From contig NZ_JACPYU010000003.1 of NCBI RefSeq assembly GCF_016195855.1, positions 62,001 through 126,000 of the forward strand: 64,000 nucleotides of DNA, given 5' to 3'. This document shows positions 26,375-37,541 of the stretch, piece by piece. The translations under genes and the position numbers were made by a program. The stretch's first letter is position 1; every line of letters begins with the position of its first letter. The stretch is from Aquabacterium sp. (GTDB lineage: Bacteria > Pseudomonadota > Gammaproteobacteria > Burkholderiales > Burkholderiaceae_C). Below the pieces are notes generated by a model. The model saw only the letters and a program-made list of their open reading frames with translations, was not told where the DNA came from and ran no database searches.

Positions 26375-28738
26375 CTATTGGACGCCTGCCGGCGCCGGCG
26401 ATCTGGCCTGGCGAATCCACCAGGCCAGCTTGCTGAACAGGGTGTCCACCTCGATGGGCTTGACGATGTGGTCGTTCATGCCTGAAGCCATGGCCAACGC
26501 CACATCGTTGGCCATGGCATTGGCGCTCAGTGCAATCACCGGCAGCTTCGCAAAACGCGGCTGCGCCCGGATGTGGCGTGCGGCCGTGTAGCCGTCCATC
26601 ACCGGCATCTGCCCATCCATCAGCACGCAATCGAAATCAGGCAGGCCCTCGAGCATGTCCAGTGCCGCCTGGCCATTATCGGCCAGCACCACGTCCACCC
26701 CCACCATGGTCAGCAAGGCCACGATCAGCTCCTGGTTGACTTCGTTGTCTTCAACCAGCAGCACGCGGGTGCCGGCGAGCTCGGCCATCGGCGCTTTCGC
26801 CTGCATGTCAAGGTCCGCATCACCGCTGACCATGGCGCCATTGAGCACCGAGCCGACCGCCTCCAGCATGGTCGAGGCGGTCACGGGCTTGGTCAGCACG
26901 GCCTGCAGCTTGACCTGCCTGGCCTGGGCCTGCTTGAGCGCCTCGTCACGCGCCGATACGGTGACCATGATCACCGCTGGTGGCTGGCTGGTGTGGGCCG
27001 CAGCCTGCATCAGGCGCGCGCATTCGATGCCGTCCATGCCGGGCATCTTCCAGTCGATCAGCGCCACCTCGAACGGGCGTCCCGCTTTATCTGCTTGCTG
27101 GACCTTGTCCAGTGCATCGGGCCCAGTGCCCACCACGGTGACGTCAAACTGGAACTGCTGGCCAAAGGCCTGCAGGATCTCGCCCGCAGACAGGTTGTCG
27201 TCCACGATGAGCACCCGCAGGCCATCGGCCTTCACCAGGGAACGCGGGCGCACCTCTTCAACATGGGTGCTCCAGCCCAGCCGCACCGTGAAATGGAAGG
27301 TGGAGCCCTTGCCCGGCGTGCTTTCCAGCCAGATCCGCCCACCCATCAACTCGACCAGTTGCTTGCAGATGGCCAGGCCCAGGCCCGTGCCGCCGTATTG
27401 GCGAGAGGTGGAGCTGTCTGCTTGCGTGAAGCTCTGGAACAACCGGCCTTGCTGCTCGGCACTCATGCCCACACCCGTATCCCGCACGGCCATGTGCAAC
27501 TCGATGTGATCGCCTTCGCGGGCCACCTCATTCACTGACACGACCACCTCGCCGTGCTCGGTGAACTTCACCGCGTTGTTCACCAGGTTGGTCAGCACCT
27601 GTCCCAGCCGCAGGACGTCCCCGACCAGCACCGGCGGCAGGCCTGGTGCGGTGTGGAACAGCAGTTCCAGCCCCTTCTCCTCGGCCTTGAGGCCAACCAG
27701 GCTGCTGAGGTTGTCCAGCACCTGATCCAGGCTGAAGGGCGCCACCTCCAGCTCCATCTTGCCGGCCTCGACCTTCGAGAAATCCAGGATGTCATTGATG
27801 ATGCCCAGCAGGTTCTGCGCGGCGCGGTGCACCTTCTCTACGTAGCCTCGCTGCTGAGGGTTCATCGCCGTCTGCAAGGCCAGATAAGACATGCCGATGA
27901 TCGCGTTCATGGGCGTGCGGATCTCGTGGGACATGTTGGCCAGGAACTCCGATTTGGCGCGCGTGGCCTCCTCGGCCAGCTGCTTGGCCCTGACCAGCGG
28001 CGTGATGTCGGACGACACGCCCGCCACCGCGAATGGCTCGCCGCCTTCCCCCAGCACAGGGAACTTCAAGGACATATAGGTGTGCGTGCTGCCATCAGAC
28101 TGGGGCAGCAACTCCTCTTGCTGCTGGGCGCATGAGCCGGCCAGCACCTCCCGGTCGTTGTCCATGAACTGGCGAGCCACTTCGGGCGGGAGCAGATCGG
28201 CATCGGTATGGCCAATGGTCTGCTCGTGGGTGACGCCCACGACATCACAGAAGGCCTGGTTGGCCAGCAGGTAGCGCCCTTGCGTGTCCTTGGCATAGAT
28301 GACCGCGGGCGCGTGGTCCATGATGGACTGCAGCAACTGCTGGTTTTCTTGCGCGGAGCGCCTGGCCTGCACCAGGGAGGTCCGGTCCTGTACCCAGGTG
28401 GCATGGCAGGGGCGGCCATCCAGGGTCTGCGCCTTGGACTGCAGGCCCAAGCGCCGGATCTGCCCGTCCGACCTGACCAGATCGAGCTTGACGGCATCCG
28501 TTCGCGTTCTGGACGCCAGGCAGGCCGTCAACAGGGCCTGCGCCGGCCGCGAGGCATGGGCCACGTCGTCAGACCTTGAAAGCAGATCTGGTTCGCTCAG
28601 CCCTGTCCAGCTCAGCAAGGTCTGGTTGACAAACACCAGGCACCCCGCCTCGTCGGCGACCAACAACCCTACCGGGCAGTTGTTCAGCACATCACGCGTT
28701 GCTTGAGACAGGTCCATGGCGGCAGCACTCCGGTACAC
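26375..28738 (-). CDS. Hybrid sensor histidine kinase with two PAS and two receiver domains
   Basis: 787 residues. PAS domains lie at about residues 14-125 and 132-255 (the second with [23 protein letters not shown]). HisKA holds the phospho-acceptor His near 271 in [18 protein letters not shown]. HATPase_c follows with N-box [16 protein letters not shown]1 DTGVGMS and G2 [18 protein letters not shown]. Two receiver domains follow: LRVLIVDDN ... [12 protein letters not shown] (~520-635) and [12 protein letters not shown] ... [12 protein letters not shown] (~660-775), both with acceptor Asp. No membrane helices are seen, so sensing is cytosolic. No HPt domain or output regulator is nearby. The annotated start is GTG; an ATG seven codons in is an alternative. 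Confidence 0.94.
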   Translation of the reverse strand: MYRSAAAMDLSQATRDVLNNCPVGLLVADEAGCLVFVNQTLLSWTGLSEPDLLSRSDDVAHASRPAQALLTACLASRTRTDAVKLDLVRSDGQIRRLGLQSKAQTLDGRPCHATWVQDRTSLVQARRSAQENQQLLQSIMDHAPAVIYAKDTQGRYLLANQAFCDVVGVTHEQTIGHTDADLLPPEVARQFMDNDREVLAGSCAQQQEELLPQSDGSTHTYMSLKFPVLGEGGEPFAVAGVSSDITPLVRAKQLAEEATRAKSEFLANMSHEIRTPMNAIIGMSYLALQTAMNPQQRGYVEKVHRAAQNLLGIINDILDFSKVEAGKMELEVAPFSLDQVLDNLSSLVGLKAEEKGLELLFHTAPGLPPVLVGDVLRLGQVLTNLVNNAVKFTEHGEVVVSVNEVAREGDHIELHMAVRDTGVGMSAEQQGRLFQSFTQADSSTSRQYGGTGLGLAICKQLVELMGGRIWLESTPGKGSTFHFTVRLGWSTHVEEVRPRSLVKADGLRVLIVDDNLSAGEILQAFGQQFQFDVTVVGTGPDALDKVQQADKAGRPFEVALIDWKMPGMDGIECARLMQAAAHTSQPPAVIMVTVSARDEALKQAQARQVKLQAVLTKPVTASTMLEAVGSVLNGAMVSGDADLDMQAKAPMAELAGTRVLLVEDNEVNQELIVALLTMVGVDVVLADNGQAALDMLEGLPDFDCVLMDGQMPVMDGYTAARHIRAQPRFAKLPVIALSANAMANDVALAMASGMNDHIVKPIEVDTLFSKLAWWIRQARSPAPAGVQ

Positions 28739-28937
28739 ACAGTCGATCAGGTCCCGCAGGCTGCTCGCACCACACGGCCGCGTTGTCTGACAAGACAGGA
28801 CCGAGGCAATCTAGCACCGTGCTTGACCTGTTGCCAATGCAGACAAGCCGCATCAACAGATGCGCCACACCACTTCGTCACAAACAGGCCTGCATGCCCC
28901 TGGTGAATCCCTGCTGCCAGATCGGGCATTTTCTGAG

Positions 28938-28957
28938 TTTTCAACAATTACTGAAAA
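28938..28957. promoter_or_regulatory. Inverted repeat upstream of the GbsR-type regulator
   Basis: TTTTCA, 8 bases, TGAAAA, in a locally AT-rich stretch upstream of the regulator-cydAB genes. It may be the autoregulatory operator of the MarR/GbsR protein. Only the symmetry supports this. Confidence 0.35.
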
Positions 28958-29005
28958 TTCAAAACACAATTGATGCAACTCAAAAATGCACCCCCGAAGG
29001 TCAAG

Positions 29006-29569
29006 ATGAACACGATGAGCCCGCTGGTTCGCAGCTTTGTGGCCCACTTTGGCGAGATGGGCAGCCGCTGGGGCATCAACCGCACGGTTGGCCAGATCTA
29101 TGCCCTGATCTACATGTCCCCTCGCCCTTTGAACGCGGACGACATCGCCGAGGCGCTGGAGTTCAGCCGATCCAATGTGAGCATGGGGCTCAAGGAGTTG
29201 CAGTCCTGGCGGCTGGTGCGCCTCAAGCACCTGCCCGGTGACCGCCGCGAGTATTTCGAGGCCCCCAGCGACGCCTGGGAAATCTTCCGCACCCTGGCCG
29301 AGGAGCGCCGCCGTCGCGAGATCGAGCCCACGTTGACCATGTTGCGCAACGCCTTGCTGGAAGCCCCCAGTACACCGGACGACGTCATCGCCCAGGAGCG
29401 CATGCAGGGCATGCACGACCTGATCGAGCTGATGATGACCTGGTTCGACGACGTGCAGCGCATGGACGCCAAGACCTTGTCGCAGCTGATGAAGCTGGGC
29501 TCCAAGGTGGGCAAGCTGCTGGAGTTCACCGGCCAGCTCAAGGTGGCTGGGCAACGTGACAAGGCGTGA
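29006..29569 (+). CDS. GbsR/MarR family transcriptional regulator, upstream of cydAB
   Basis: About 187 residues. The N-terminal winged-helix domain reads FVAHFGEMGSRWGINRTVGQIYALIYMSPRPLNADDIAEALEFSRSNVSMGLKELQSWRLV, the classic GbsR-like MarR fold. The C-terminal helices (PTLTMLRNALLEAPS, LIELMMTWFDDVQRM) form the dimer region. The ATG at 29006 has GAAGG 5 bases upstream; an ATG at 28973 in frame lacks a ribosome site. It lies 7 bases before cydA on the same strand, so it very likely regulates the cytochrome bd operon with itself. Ligand or redox signal unknown. Confidence 0.88.
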   Translation: MNTMSPLVRSFVAHFGEMGSRWGINRTVGQIYALIYMSPRPLNADDIAEALEFSRSNVSMGLKELQSWRLVRLKHLPGDRREYFEAPSDAWEIFRTLAEERRRREIEPTLTMLRNALLEAPSTPDDVIAQERMQGMHDLIELMMTWFDDVQRMDAKTLSQLMKLGSKVGKLLEFTGQLKVAGQRDKA

Positions 29570-29575
29570 TGGACC

Positions 29576-30991
29576 ATGGAACACCTCGACACCCTGATGC
29601 TGTCGCGCATGCAGTTCGCGGCCAACATCACCTTCCACATCCTGTTTCCCACCATCAGCATTGCGATGGGCTGGGTCTTGCTCTTCATGCGCTGGCGCTG
29701 GCTGCGCACCGGCGACACCGCCTGGCTGGGCGCGTGGCGCATGTGGACCAAGGTCTTTGCGCTGAGCTTCGCGCTGGGCGTGGTCAGCGGCGTGACCATG
29801 AGCTTCCAGTTCGGCACCAACTGGCCCGGCTTCATGGAAAAGGCTGGCAACATCGCCGGCCCTTTGCTGGGCTACGAGGTGCTGACCGCCTTCTTCCTGG
29901 AGGCCACCTTCCTGGGCGTGATGCTGTTCGGGCATGGCCGCGTCAGCGAGCGTGCACACCTGATCGCCAACTTCCTGGTGGCCTTCGGCACCACGATGAG
30001 CGCCTTCTGGATCCTGAGCCTGAACTCGTGGATGCAGACGCCGCAAGGCTTCACGGTGGTCAACGGTGAGTTGCAGGCCACCGACTGGTGGGCCATCGTC
30101 TTCAACCCCAGCTTCCCGTATCGCCTCACACACATGCTGCTGGCCTCCGGCCTGACCGTGGCCTTCATCCTGGCCGGCCTCAGCGCCTGGCAGGTGTTGC
30201 GCGGCCACGCCCATGCCGGCACGCCGCGGGTGCTGCGCCTGGGCGTGACGCTGGCCGCCGTGCTGATCCCGCTGCAGATCCTGGCGGGCGACGCGCACGG
30301 GCTCAATACCCTTGCGCACCAGCCGGCCAAGATCGCCGCCATGGAAGGCGTGTGGCACACCGAACAAGGCGCCCCGCTGCTGCTCGCGGCCTGGCCCGAT
30401 GAAGCCACCCAGCGCAACACCTGGGCCATCGGCATCCCCAAACTGGCCAGCCTGATCCTCACCCACCATCCCGATGGCGAGATCAAGGGCCTGTCCGCGT
30501 TCCAAGGGGTACACCCGCCAGTCAAGCCTTTGTTCTTCGGCTTTCGCGTGATGGTGGGCATGGGCGTGCTGATGCTGCTGGTGAGCTGGGCGGCCTGGTG
30601 GCAACTGCGCCGGGTCAAGTGGCAAGTGAACACGCGCACACCAGGCTGGGTCTGGCACAGCCTGCGCACCATGACCTTCTCTGGCTGGGTGGCCACGGTG
30701 GCCGGCTGGTATGTCACCGAAATCGGCCGGCAACCCTACATCGTCAGCGGCGTGATCAAGACGGCTGACGTGGTGACCCACACGCCAGCCAGCACGGTGG
30801 GCTGGAGCCTGGCCGGCTACCTGCTGCTCTACATCACCTTGCTGCTTGCCTACATCAGCGTGTTGCGCTACCTCGCCAGCAAGCCGCTGGACACGGGGCC
30901 CGCACCAGCGCACCCTGCCCGCCCGGGCACAGGCGCAGAGACAAGCTCCGCCCCATCCACCTCTGCGGCCGGCGCCGCGTCGGGAGCCTGA
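29576..30991 (+). CDS. cydA: Cytochrome bd ubiquinol oxidase subunit I (CydA, CIO type)
   Basis: 471-residue quinol-oxidising subunit of cytochrome bd. Heme-binding and core segments include MLSRMQFAANITFHILFPTISIAMGW (proximal His), FALGVVSGVTMSFQFGTNWPGF, LLGYEVLTAFFLEATFLGVMLFG (Glu99/107-type residues) and AFWILSLNSWMQTPQGF. The periplasmic Q-loop is short (GEIKGLSAFQG region), which marks the CIO/short-Q-loop class. The last ~25 residues are an Ala/Pro/Ser-rich tail. It follows a GbsR-type regulator by 7 bases and precedes cydB by one base, a tight three-gene unit giving high-affinity respiration of O2. Confidence 0.95.
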   Translation: MEHLDTLMLSRMQFAANITFHILFPTISIAMGWVLLFMRWRWLRTGDTAWLGAWRMWTKVFALSFALGVVSGVTMSFQFGTNWPGFMEKAGNIAGPLLGYEVLTAFFLEATFLGVMLFGHGRVSERAHLIANFLVAFGTTMSAFWILSLNSWMQTPQGFTVVNGELQATDWWAIVFNPSFPYRLTHMLLASGLTVAFILAGLSAWQVLRGHAHAGTPRVLRLGVTLAAVLIPLQILAGDAHGLNTLAHQPAKIAAMEGVWHTEQGAPLLLAAWPDEATQRNTWAIGIPKLASLILTHHPDGEIKGLSAFQGVHPPVKPLFFGFRVMVGMGVLMLLVSWAAWWQLRRVKWQVNTRTPGWVWHSLRTMTFSGWVATVAGWYVTEIGRQPYIVSGVIKTADVVTHTPASTVGWSLAGYLLLYITLLLAYISVLRYLASKPLDTGPAPAHPARPGTGAETSSAPSTSAAGAASGA

Positions 30992-30992
30992 C

Positions 30993-32000
30993 ATGGACCT
31001 CGCCACCTTCTTGCCCATCCTGTTCTGGCTGCTCATGGGCGTGGCCATGCTGGCCTACGTCGCGCTGGATGGTTATGACCTCGGCGTGGGCATGCTGCTG
31101 CCACTGGCCCGCCGCGATGAAGACCGCGACAACATGGTCGCCTCCATCGGCCCCTTCTGGGACGCCAACGAAACCTGGCTTGTCTTGGGCGTGGGGCTGT
31201 TGCTCATTGCCTTTCCCAAGGCCCATGGCGTGATCCTGGGTGCGCTGTATGTGCCCGTGGCCCTGATGCTGCTGGGCCTGATCCTGCGCGGTGTGGCATT
31301 TGACTTCCGCGTGAAGGCACAGGCACAACACAAGCCCCTGTGGAACAGGGTGTTCTTTGCAGGCTCCTTGCTGGCCGCCTTGTCGCAAGGCTGGATGCTG
31401 GGCCGCTATGTAACCGGCCTGCACGACTCACCCCTGGCCACGGGCTTCGCGGCCCTGGTGGCCTTGGCCCTGCCCGCCACCTACGTGCTGCTGGGGGCCT
31501 GTTGGCTGATCCTCAAAACCGAAGGCGCCCTGCAGCAACGGGCCGTGGCCTGGGCCAAGCTGGCATGGCCGGGCATGGTGATCGGCATGGTGCTGGTATC
31601 GGTGGTCACGCCCATGGTCAGCGACACGGTACGCGAACGCTGGTTCAGCATGCCCAATCTGCTGGCCTTGTTGCCTGTGCCCTTGATGACCGGCATGGCG
31701 CTCGCCGCGCTGCGTGGCCTGCTCAACTCGCACCGCATCGTGGGTGCCGCTGGCAAGCTGTGCTGGGTGCCGCTGGTGCTCGCCTTGAGCGTGCTGGTGC
31801 TGGGCGCCTTCGGCATGGCCTACAGCCTCTACCCCTATGTGCTGCTGGACCGTTTCACCGTGTGGCAGGTGGCCAGCGCAACCTCCTCGCTGGAGCTGAT
31901 CCTGGCCGGCACGGCCATCAGCCTGCCGGCCATCATCGGCTACACGGTCTTTGTGTACCGCGTGTTTGGCGGCAAGACCACGGCCTTGAGCTACGGCTGA
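30993..32000 (+). CDS. cydB: Cytochrome bd ubiquinol oxidase subunit II (CydB)
   Basis: 335-residue second subunit of cytochrome bd. It begins with the membrane helix LPILFWLLMGVAMLAYVALDGYDLGVGMLLPLA, then GPFWDANETWLVLGVGLLLIAFP and LRGVAFDFRVKA, all typical of CydB. The C-terminus FTVWQVASATSSLELILAGTAISLPAIIGYTVFVYRVFGG is conserved. The ATG at 30993 directly follows the cydA stop; a longer frame upstream lies inside cydA and was rejected. No CydX/YbgT-like small gene fits in the 9 bases left before the convergent ppc. Confidence 0.96.
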   Translation: MDLATFLPILFWLLMGVAMLAYVALDGYDLGVGMLLPLARRDEDRDNMVASIGPFWDANETWLVLGVGLLLIAFPKAHGVILGALYVPVALMLLGLILRGVAFDFRVKAQAQHKPLWNRVFFAGSLLAALSQGWMLGRYVTGLHDSPLATGFAALVALALPATYVLLGACWLILKTEGALQQRAVAWAKLAWPGMVIGMVLVSVVTPMVSDTVRERWFSMPNLLALLPVPLMTGMALAALRGLLNSHRIVGAAGKLCWVPLVLALSVLVLGAFGMAYSLYPYVLLDRFTVWQVASATSSLELILAGTAISLPAIIGYTVFVYRVFGGKTTALSYG

Positions 32001-32009
32001 TTGCCGCCC

Positions 32010-34823
32010 TCAACCGCTGTTGCGCAAGCCCTGAGCCAGCCCGTTGATGGTGAGGTGGATGCCGCGCTGGATGCGCTCGTCCACCTCTTCCTGGCGGCGC
32101 TGGCGCTCGCGAAAGCTCGCCAGCAACGTGACCTGCAGGTGGTTGAGCGGGTCCAGATACGGGTGGCGATCGGCGATGTGGCGTTGCAGCTCGGGGTTGC
32201 GCTCCAGCAAGGCCTGCTGGCCCGCCACCATCAGCAAGTGGCGCAGTGTGAGTTCATGCTCGGTGCGGATGCGGCCAAAGATGGCCGCGCTCAGCGCCTT
32301 GTCGCTGACCAGGCCCGCATAACGCGAGGCAATGGCCATGTCGGACTTGGCCAGCACCATGTCCATATTGGACAGCAGGCTGGACAGGTACGGCCAGTTG
32401 GCATGCATGGCCTGCAGGCGCCGCGCGCCGGCCTCGCCGTGCTTTTGCACATAGGCCTCGACGGCACTGCCAAAGCCATACCAGCCCGGCAGCATGATGC
32501 GACATTGCGCCCAGCTGAACACCCAGGGGATGGCGCGCAGGTCATCGATCGAGGTGGACTTCTTGCGCGAGGCCGGGCGGCTGCCGATGTTCAGGTGGGC
32601 GATCTCGGCAATCACCGTGGATTCCCAGAAGAACTGCTCGAAGCCCTCGGTTTCGTAGACCAGATGCCGGTAGGCCGCGAACGCCGTGGCCGACAGCTCC
32701 TCCATCACATCCAGGAACTCGGTGGGCACACCCCGGTTCGGGGGCAACAGGCTGGCTGTCAGCGTGGCGGCCACCAGCACCTCCAGGTTGCGGCGGCCGG
32801 TTTCAGGCTGACCATACTTGGCGGCAATCACCTCGCCCTGCTCGGTCAGGCGCACCTGGCCTTGCACCGCGCCAGGGGGTTGCGCCAGGATGGCCTGGTA
32901 GCTGGGGCCACCGCCGCGGCCTACCGAGCCGCCGCGGCCATGGAAGAGGCGCAGGCGCACGCCATGGCGGGCAAACACATCGACCAGGCCGATCTCGGCC
33001 TTGTACAACTCCCAGCCCGAGGTCAGGAAGCCACCATCCTTGTTGGAGTCGGAATAGCCGAGCATGACCTCCTGCACATCCCCCAGGCTCTTGAGCAGCT
33101 CGCGGTACAGGGGCAAGGACAAGAGCGCGTCCATGATGCCGGGGGCGGCGCGCAGGTCCCCGATGGTCTCGAACAAAGGCACCACATTGAGCGCCAGGCG
33201 TGCAGGCTGATCGCCACGCGCGGGCTGCAGCAGGCCGGCCTCCTTGAGCAGCACCGCCACCTCCAGCATGTCGGACACGCTGGCCGCCTTGCTGATGATG
33301 CACTGGGCCACGGACTGGCGGCCATAACGTTCATGGGCCAGCCGGGCTTGCTGGAAGATGGCGATCTCGCCCTGGCTCAGTTCGCTGTAGGCGATGTGGG
33401 GCGAATACAGCGGGCGGGCCGTCTGCAACTCGGCCAGCAGGCGGGCCACGCGCTGCGCTTCATCAAGCGACAGGTAGGCCGCCCCCGGCTCGGCGGCTTC
33501 CAGCAAGTCGTCAATGACCTGCTCATGCACATCCGAGTTCTGGCGCAGGTCCAGCGGTGCCAGGCTGAAGCCAAAGACCTGCACGGCGCGGCGCAGCTGG
33601 CGCAGACGCCCGCGTGTCAATGAAGCCGAGCCATTGGCCTTGAGCGAGCGGTGGATGATGTCGAGGTCGGCCAGCAGGTCGTCGGCTGTTTCATAAGCCG
33701 GGGCCTCACCCAGCGCAGGGCGGGCGGGCTTGCGACCGATCAGGTTCTGGTAAGTGGCGGCCAGGCGTGCGTACAGCCCGCTGATGGCGCGGCGGTAAGG
33801 CTCGTCCATGCGGTGCTGGGACTGATCGGGCGAACGCTCGGCCAGGGCCAGCAGCGCTTCAGACGGGGTCGCCAGCAAGGCCGAAATCGACAGCTCCAAC
33901 CCAAGCTCATTGAGCTCGGCCAGATGGTGGCGCAACACGCACTCGGCTTGCATGCGCAAGGCGGCGTCCAGCACCTGCGCGGTCACGAAGGGGTTGCCAT
34001 CGCGGTCGCCGCCGATCCAGCTCGCAACGTGCAGGAAGTTGGGCAAGGCCAGTTCATCGGCCTGGGGCGCGCGGGCCTGCTTGAGGTCCGCGTGCAGGCG
34101 GTCTTCAAGCTGGCCATACAAGCGGGGCACTTCACTGAGGAAGGTGCGTTCGTGCGTTTCCAGGCTGTTGGCCACCTCGTCCAGCACCGACAGCTTGGTG
34201 GGCCGCAGCAACCGGGTCTGCCACAAGGTCAGCACGATGCGGCGCAGCTCTTCGGCGGACTCGGCTTGCTCCTGCGGCGTCTGCGGGCTCAGGTCACGCT
34301 CGCGCAGCAGGCGGGCCAGTTGCATCTGCTCGTGCAGGATGCTGTGGCGGCGCACTTCGGTGGGGTGGGCGGTGAGCACGGGCGCGATCTGCGCATGCCC
34401 GATCAGGTCCAGCACCTGCTGGGGGCTCAGGCCTTCGGCGGCAAAGCGGTCCAGCGCGTGTTGGAGCGTGCCCTCGCTCGCGGCCTCGCCACTGAGGGCG
34501 GCCTGGCGTTGCAGCCGGATCTGGTGCTGGTCTTCGGCGATGTTGGCCAGCAGCGAGAAGTAGCTGAAGGAGCGGATCACCTGCAGCATCTGCTCGCGCG
34601 ACAGGCTGTCGAGCGTGCTCTCCAGCGCTTGCCGGGCGGCCTGATCGTGTTCACGCCGAAAACGCACCGAATGGCGGCGGATCTGGTCCACCAGCTCATA
34701 CGTGGCCTCGCCGTGCTGCTCGCGCACGGTGTCGCCGAGCACGCGGCCCAGCAGTCGGATGTCGTCCCTCAGCAGGTGGTGAGGGTCAGGGGCGGACGGG
34801 TGGTCCTGGTCAGAAGCGTTCAT
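32010..34823 (-). CDS. ppc: Phosphoenolpyruvate carboxylase
   Basis: Anaplerotic enzyme making oxaloacetate from PEP and bicarbonate. 937 residues starting MNASDQDHP; the frame continues upstream without family similarity and was trimmed. Active-site blocks are [14 protein letters not shown] (catalytic His), [54 protein letters not shown] (catalytic loop) and [21 protein letters not shown]. The C-terminus [15 protein letters not shown] matches the usual '...GLRNTG' ending. It is divergent from edd, with about 160 bases between the starts, and convergent with cydB. Confidence 0.97.
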   Translation of the reverse strand: MNASDQDHPSAPDPHHLLRDDIRLLGRVLGDTVREQHGEATYELVDQIRRHSVRFRREHDQAARQALESTLDSLSREQMLQVIRSFSYFSLLANIAEDQHQIRLQRQAALSGEAASEGTLQHALDRFAAEGLSPQQVLDLIGHAQIAPVLTAHPTEVRRHSILHEQMQLARLLRERDLSPQTPQEQAESAEELRRIVLTLWQTRLLRPTKLSVLDEVANSLETHERTFLSEVPRLYGQLEDRLHADLKQARAPQADELALPNFLHVASWIGGDRDGNPFVTAQVLDAALRMQAECVLRHHLAELNELGLELSISALLATPSEALLALAERSPDQSQHRMDEPYRRAISGLYARLAATYQNLIGRKPARPALGEAPAYETADDLLADLDIIHRSLKANGSASLTRGRLRQLRRAVQVFGFSLAPLDLRQNSDVHEQVIDDLLEAAEPGAAYLSLDEAQRVARLLAELQTARPLYSPHIAYSELSQGEIAIFQQARLAHERYGRQSVAQCIISKAASVSDMLEVAVLLKEAGLLQPARGDQPARLALNVVPLFETIGDLRAAPGIMDALLSLPLYRELLKSLGDVQEVMLGYSDSNKDGGFLTSGWELYKAEIGLVDVFARHGVRLRLFHGRGGSVGRGGGPSYQAILAQPPGAVQGQVRLTEQGEVIAAKYGQPETGRRNLEVLVAATLTASLLPPNRGVPTEFLDVMEELSATAFAAYRHLVYETEGFEQFFWESTVIAEIAHLNIGSRPASRKKSTSIDDLRAIPWVFSWAQCRIMLPGWYGFGSAVEAYVQKHGEAGARRLQAMHANWPYLSSLLSNMDMVLAKSDMAIASRYAGLVSDKALSAAIFGRIRTEHELTLRHLLMVAGQQALLERNPELQRHIADRHPYLDPLNHLQVTLLASFRERQRRQEEVDERIQRGIHLTINGLAQGLRNSG

Positions 34824-34986
34824 GTGCCGTGTCTCTTGTGAAGGCGGGGCCACACAAATAGTACAAGAAGGCGCCACGCATTCGACCCCGGTGCTGATAT
34901 CTTTCCATGCAGAGACCTGACACCCAACGTGCAGACAGGCTTGCCCTAGACTGTCCCTTGATGTCCCAACGGATGGGAACCTGAAC

Positions 34987-36836
<1,850 letters not shown>

Positions 36837-36837
<1 letters not shown>

Positions 36838-37508
36838 TGCCCACTCAAGCAGCGATCACCATGACCACACCCGCTCCCCTGCCCTCGTTCAAATCCCGCG
36901 TGGTGCCCGTCATCGCGCTCAGCGACGCCAATCAGGCCGTGCCCCTGGCCCGTGCCCTGCTGGCCGGTGGCATCGACGTCATCGAGATCACGCTGCGCCA
37001 CCCTTGCGCACTGGATGCGATCAAGGCCGTGGCCACCGAAGTGCCCGAGATGACCCTTGGGGCAGGCACCTTGCTGCAAGCGGCCGATGTCGACAAGGTG
37101 ATGCGTGCGGGCGCCCGCTTCGGGTTGTCGCCGGGCCACACGCCCGCCCTGCTGGACGCCGTGCTGCAAGCCGACCTGCCCTTCGTGCCGGGCGTGATGA
37201 CCCCCAGCGAAGTGATGGCAGCCCGCGACCGCGGCTTCAAGCTGCTCAAGCTCTTTCCTGCGGCGCAAGCGGGTGGCCAGAAGATGCTGCAAGCCCTGGC
37301 CTCACCGTTCAGCGACGTGCGCTTTTGCCCCACAGGGGGTGTCAGCGAAGACAACTTCAACGCGCTGCTGGCCGAGCGCAATGTGGCCCTGGTGGGCGGC
37401 TCCTGGCTGGCCCCCTTGGCCGACATCGAGGCAGGCCGTTGGGGCCTCATCACCAGCCTGGCGCAAAGGGCCACGGACAAACTGGCCGCTGCGTCGACAA
37501 GGGTTTGA
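36837..37508 (+). CDS. eda: KDPG/KHG aldolase (Entner-Doudoroff)
   Basis: Splits 2-keto-3-deoxy-6-phosphogluconate into pyruvate and glyceraldehyde-3-phosphate. About 223 residues. Class I aldolase features are present: RVVPVIALSDANQAVPLARALLAGGIDVIEITLRH (catalytic Glu in EITLR), PEMTLGAGTLL, GFKLLKLFPAAQAGG (Schiff-base Lys in KLFPA) and VRFCPTGGVSEDNF with GGSWLAP near the end. The ATG at 36837 overlaps the edd stop; an ATG eight codons downstream is an alternative. Together with edd it forms the complete lower ED branch. Confidence 0.96.
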
Positions 37509-37541
37509 GCCTGGGCTCTGGCTAGACCATGCCACCCGGCT

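Noticed and set aside
28853..31048. Long minus-strand open frame over the regulator and cydA
   Set aside because: Antisense to clear GbsR and CydA coding sequence with no domain of its own.
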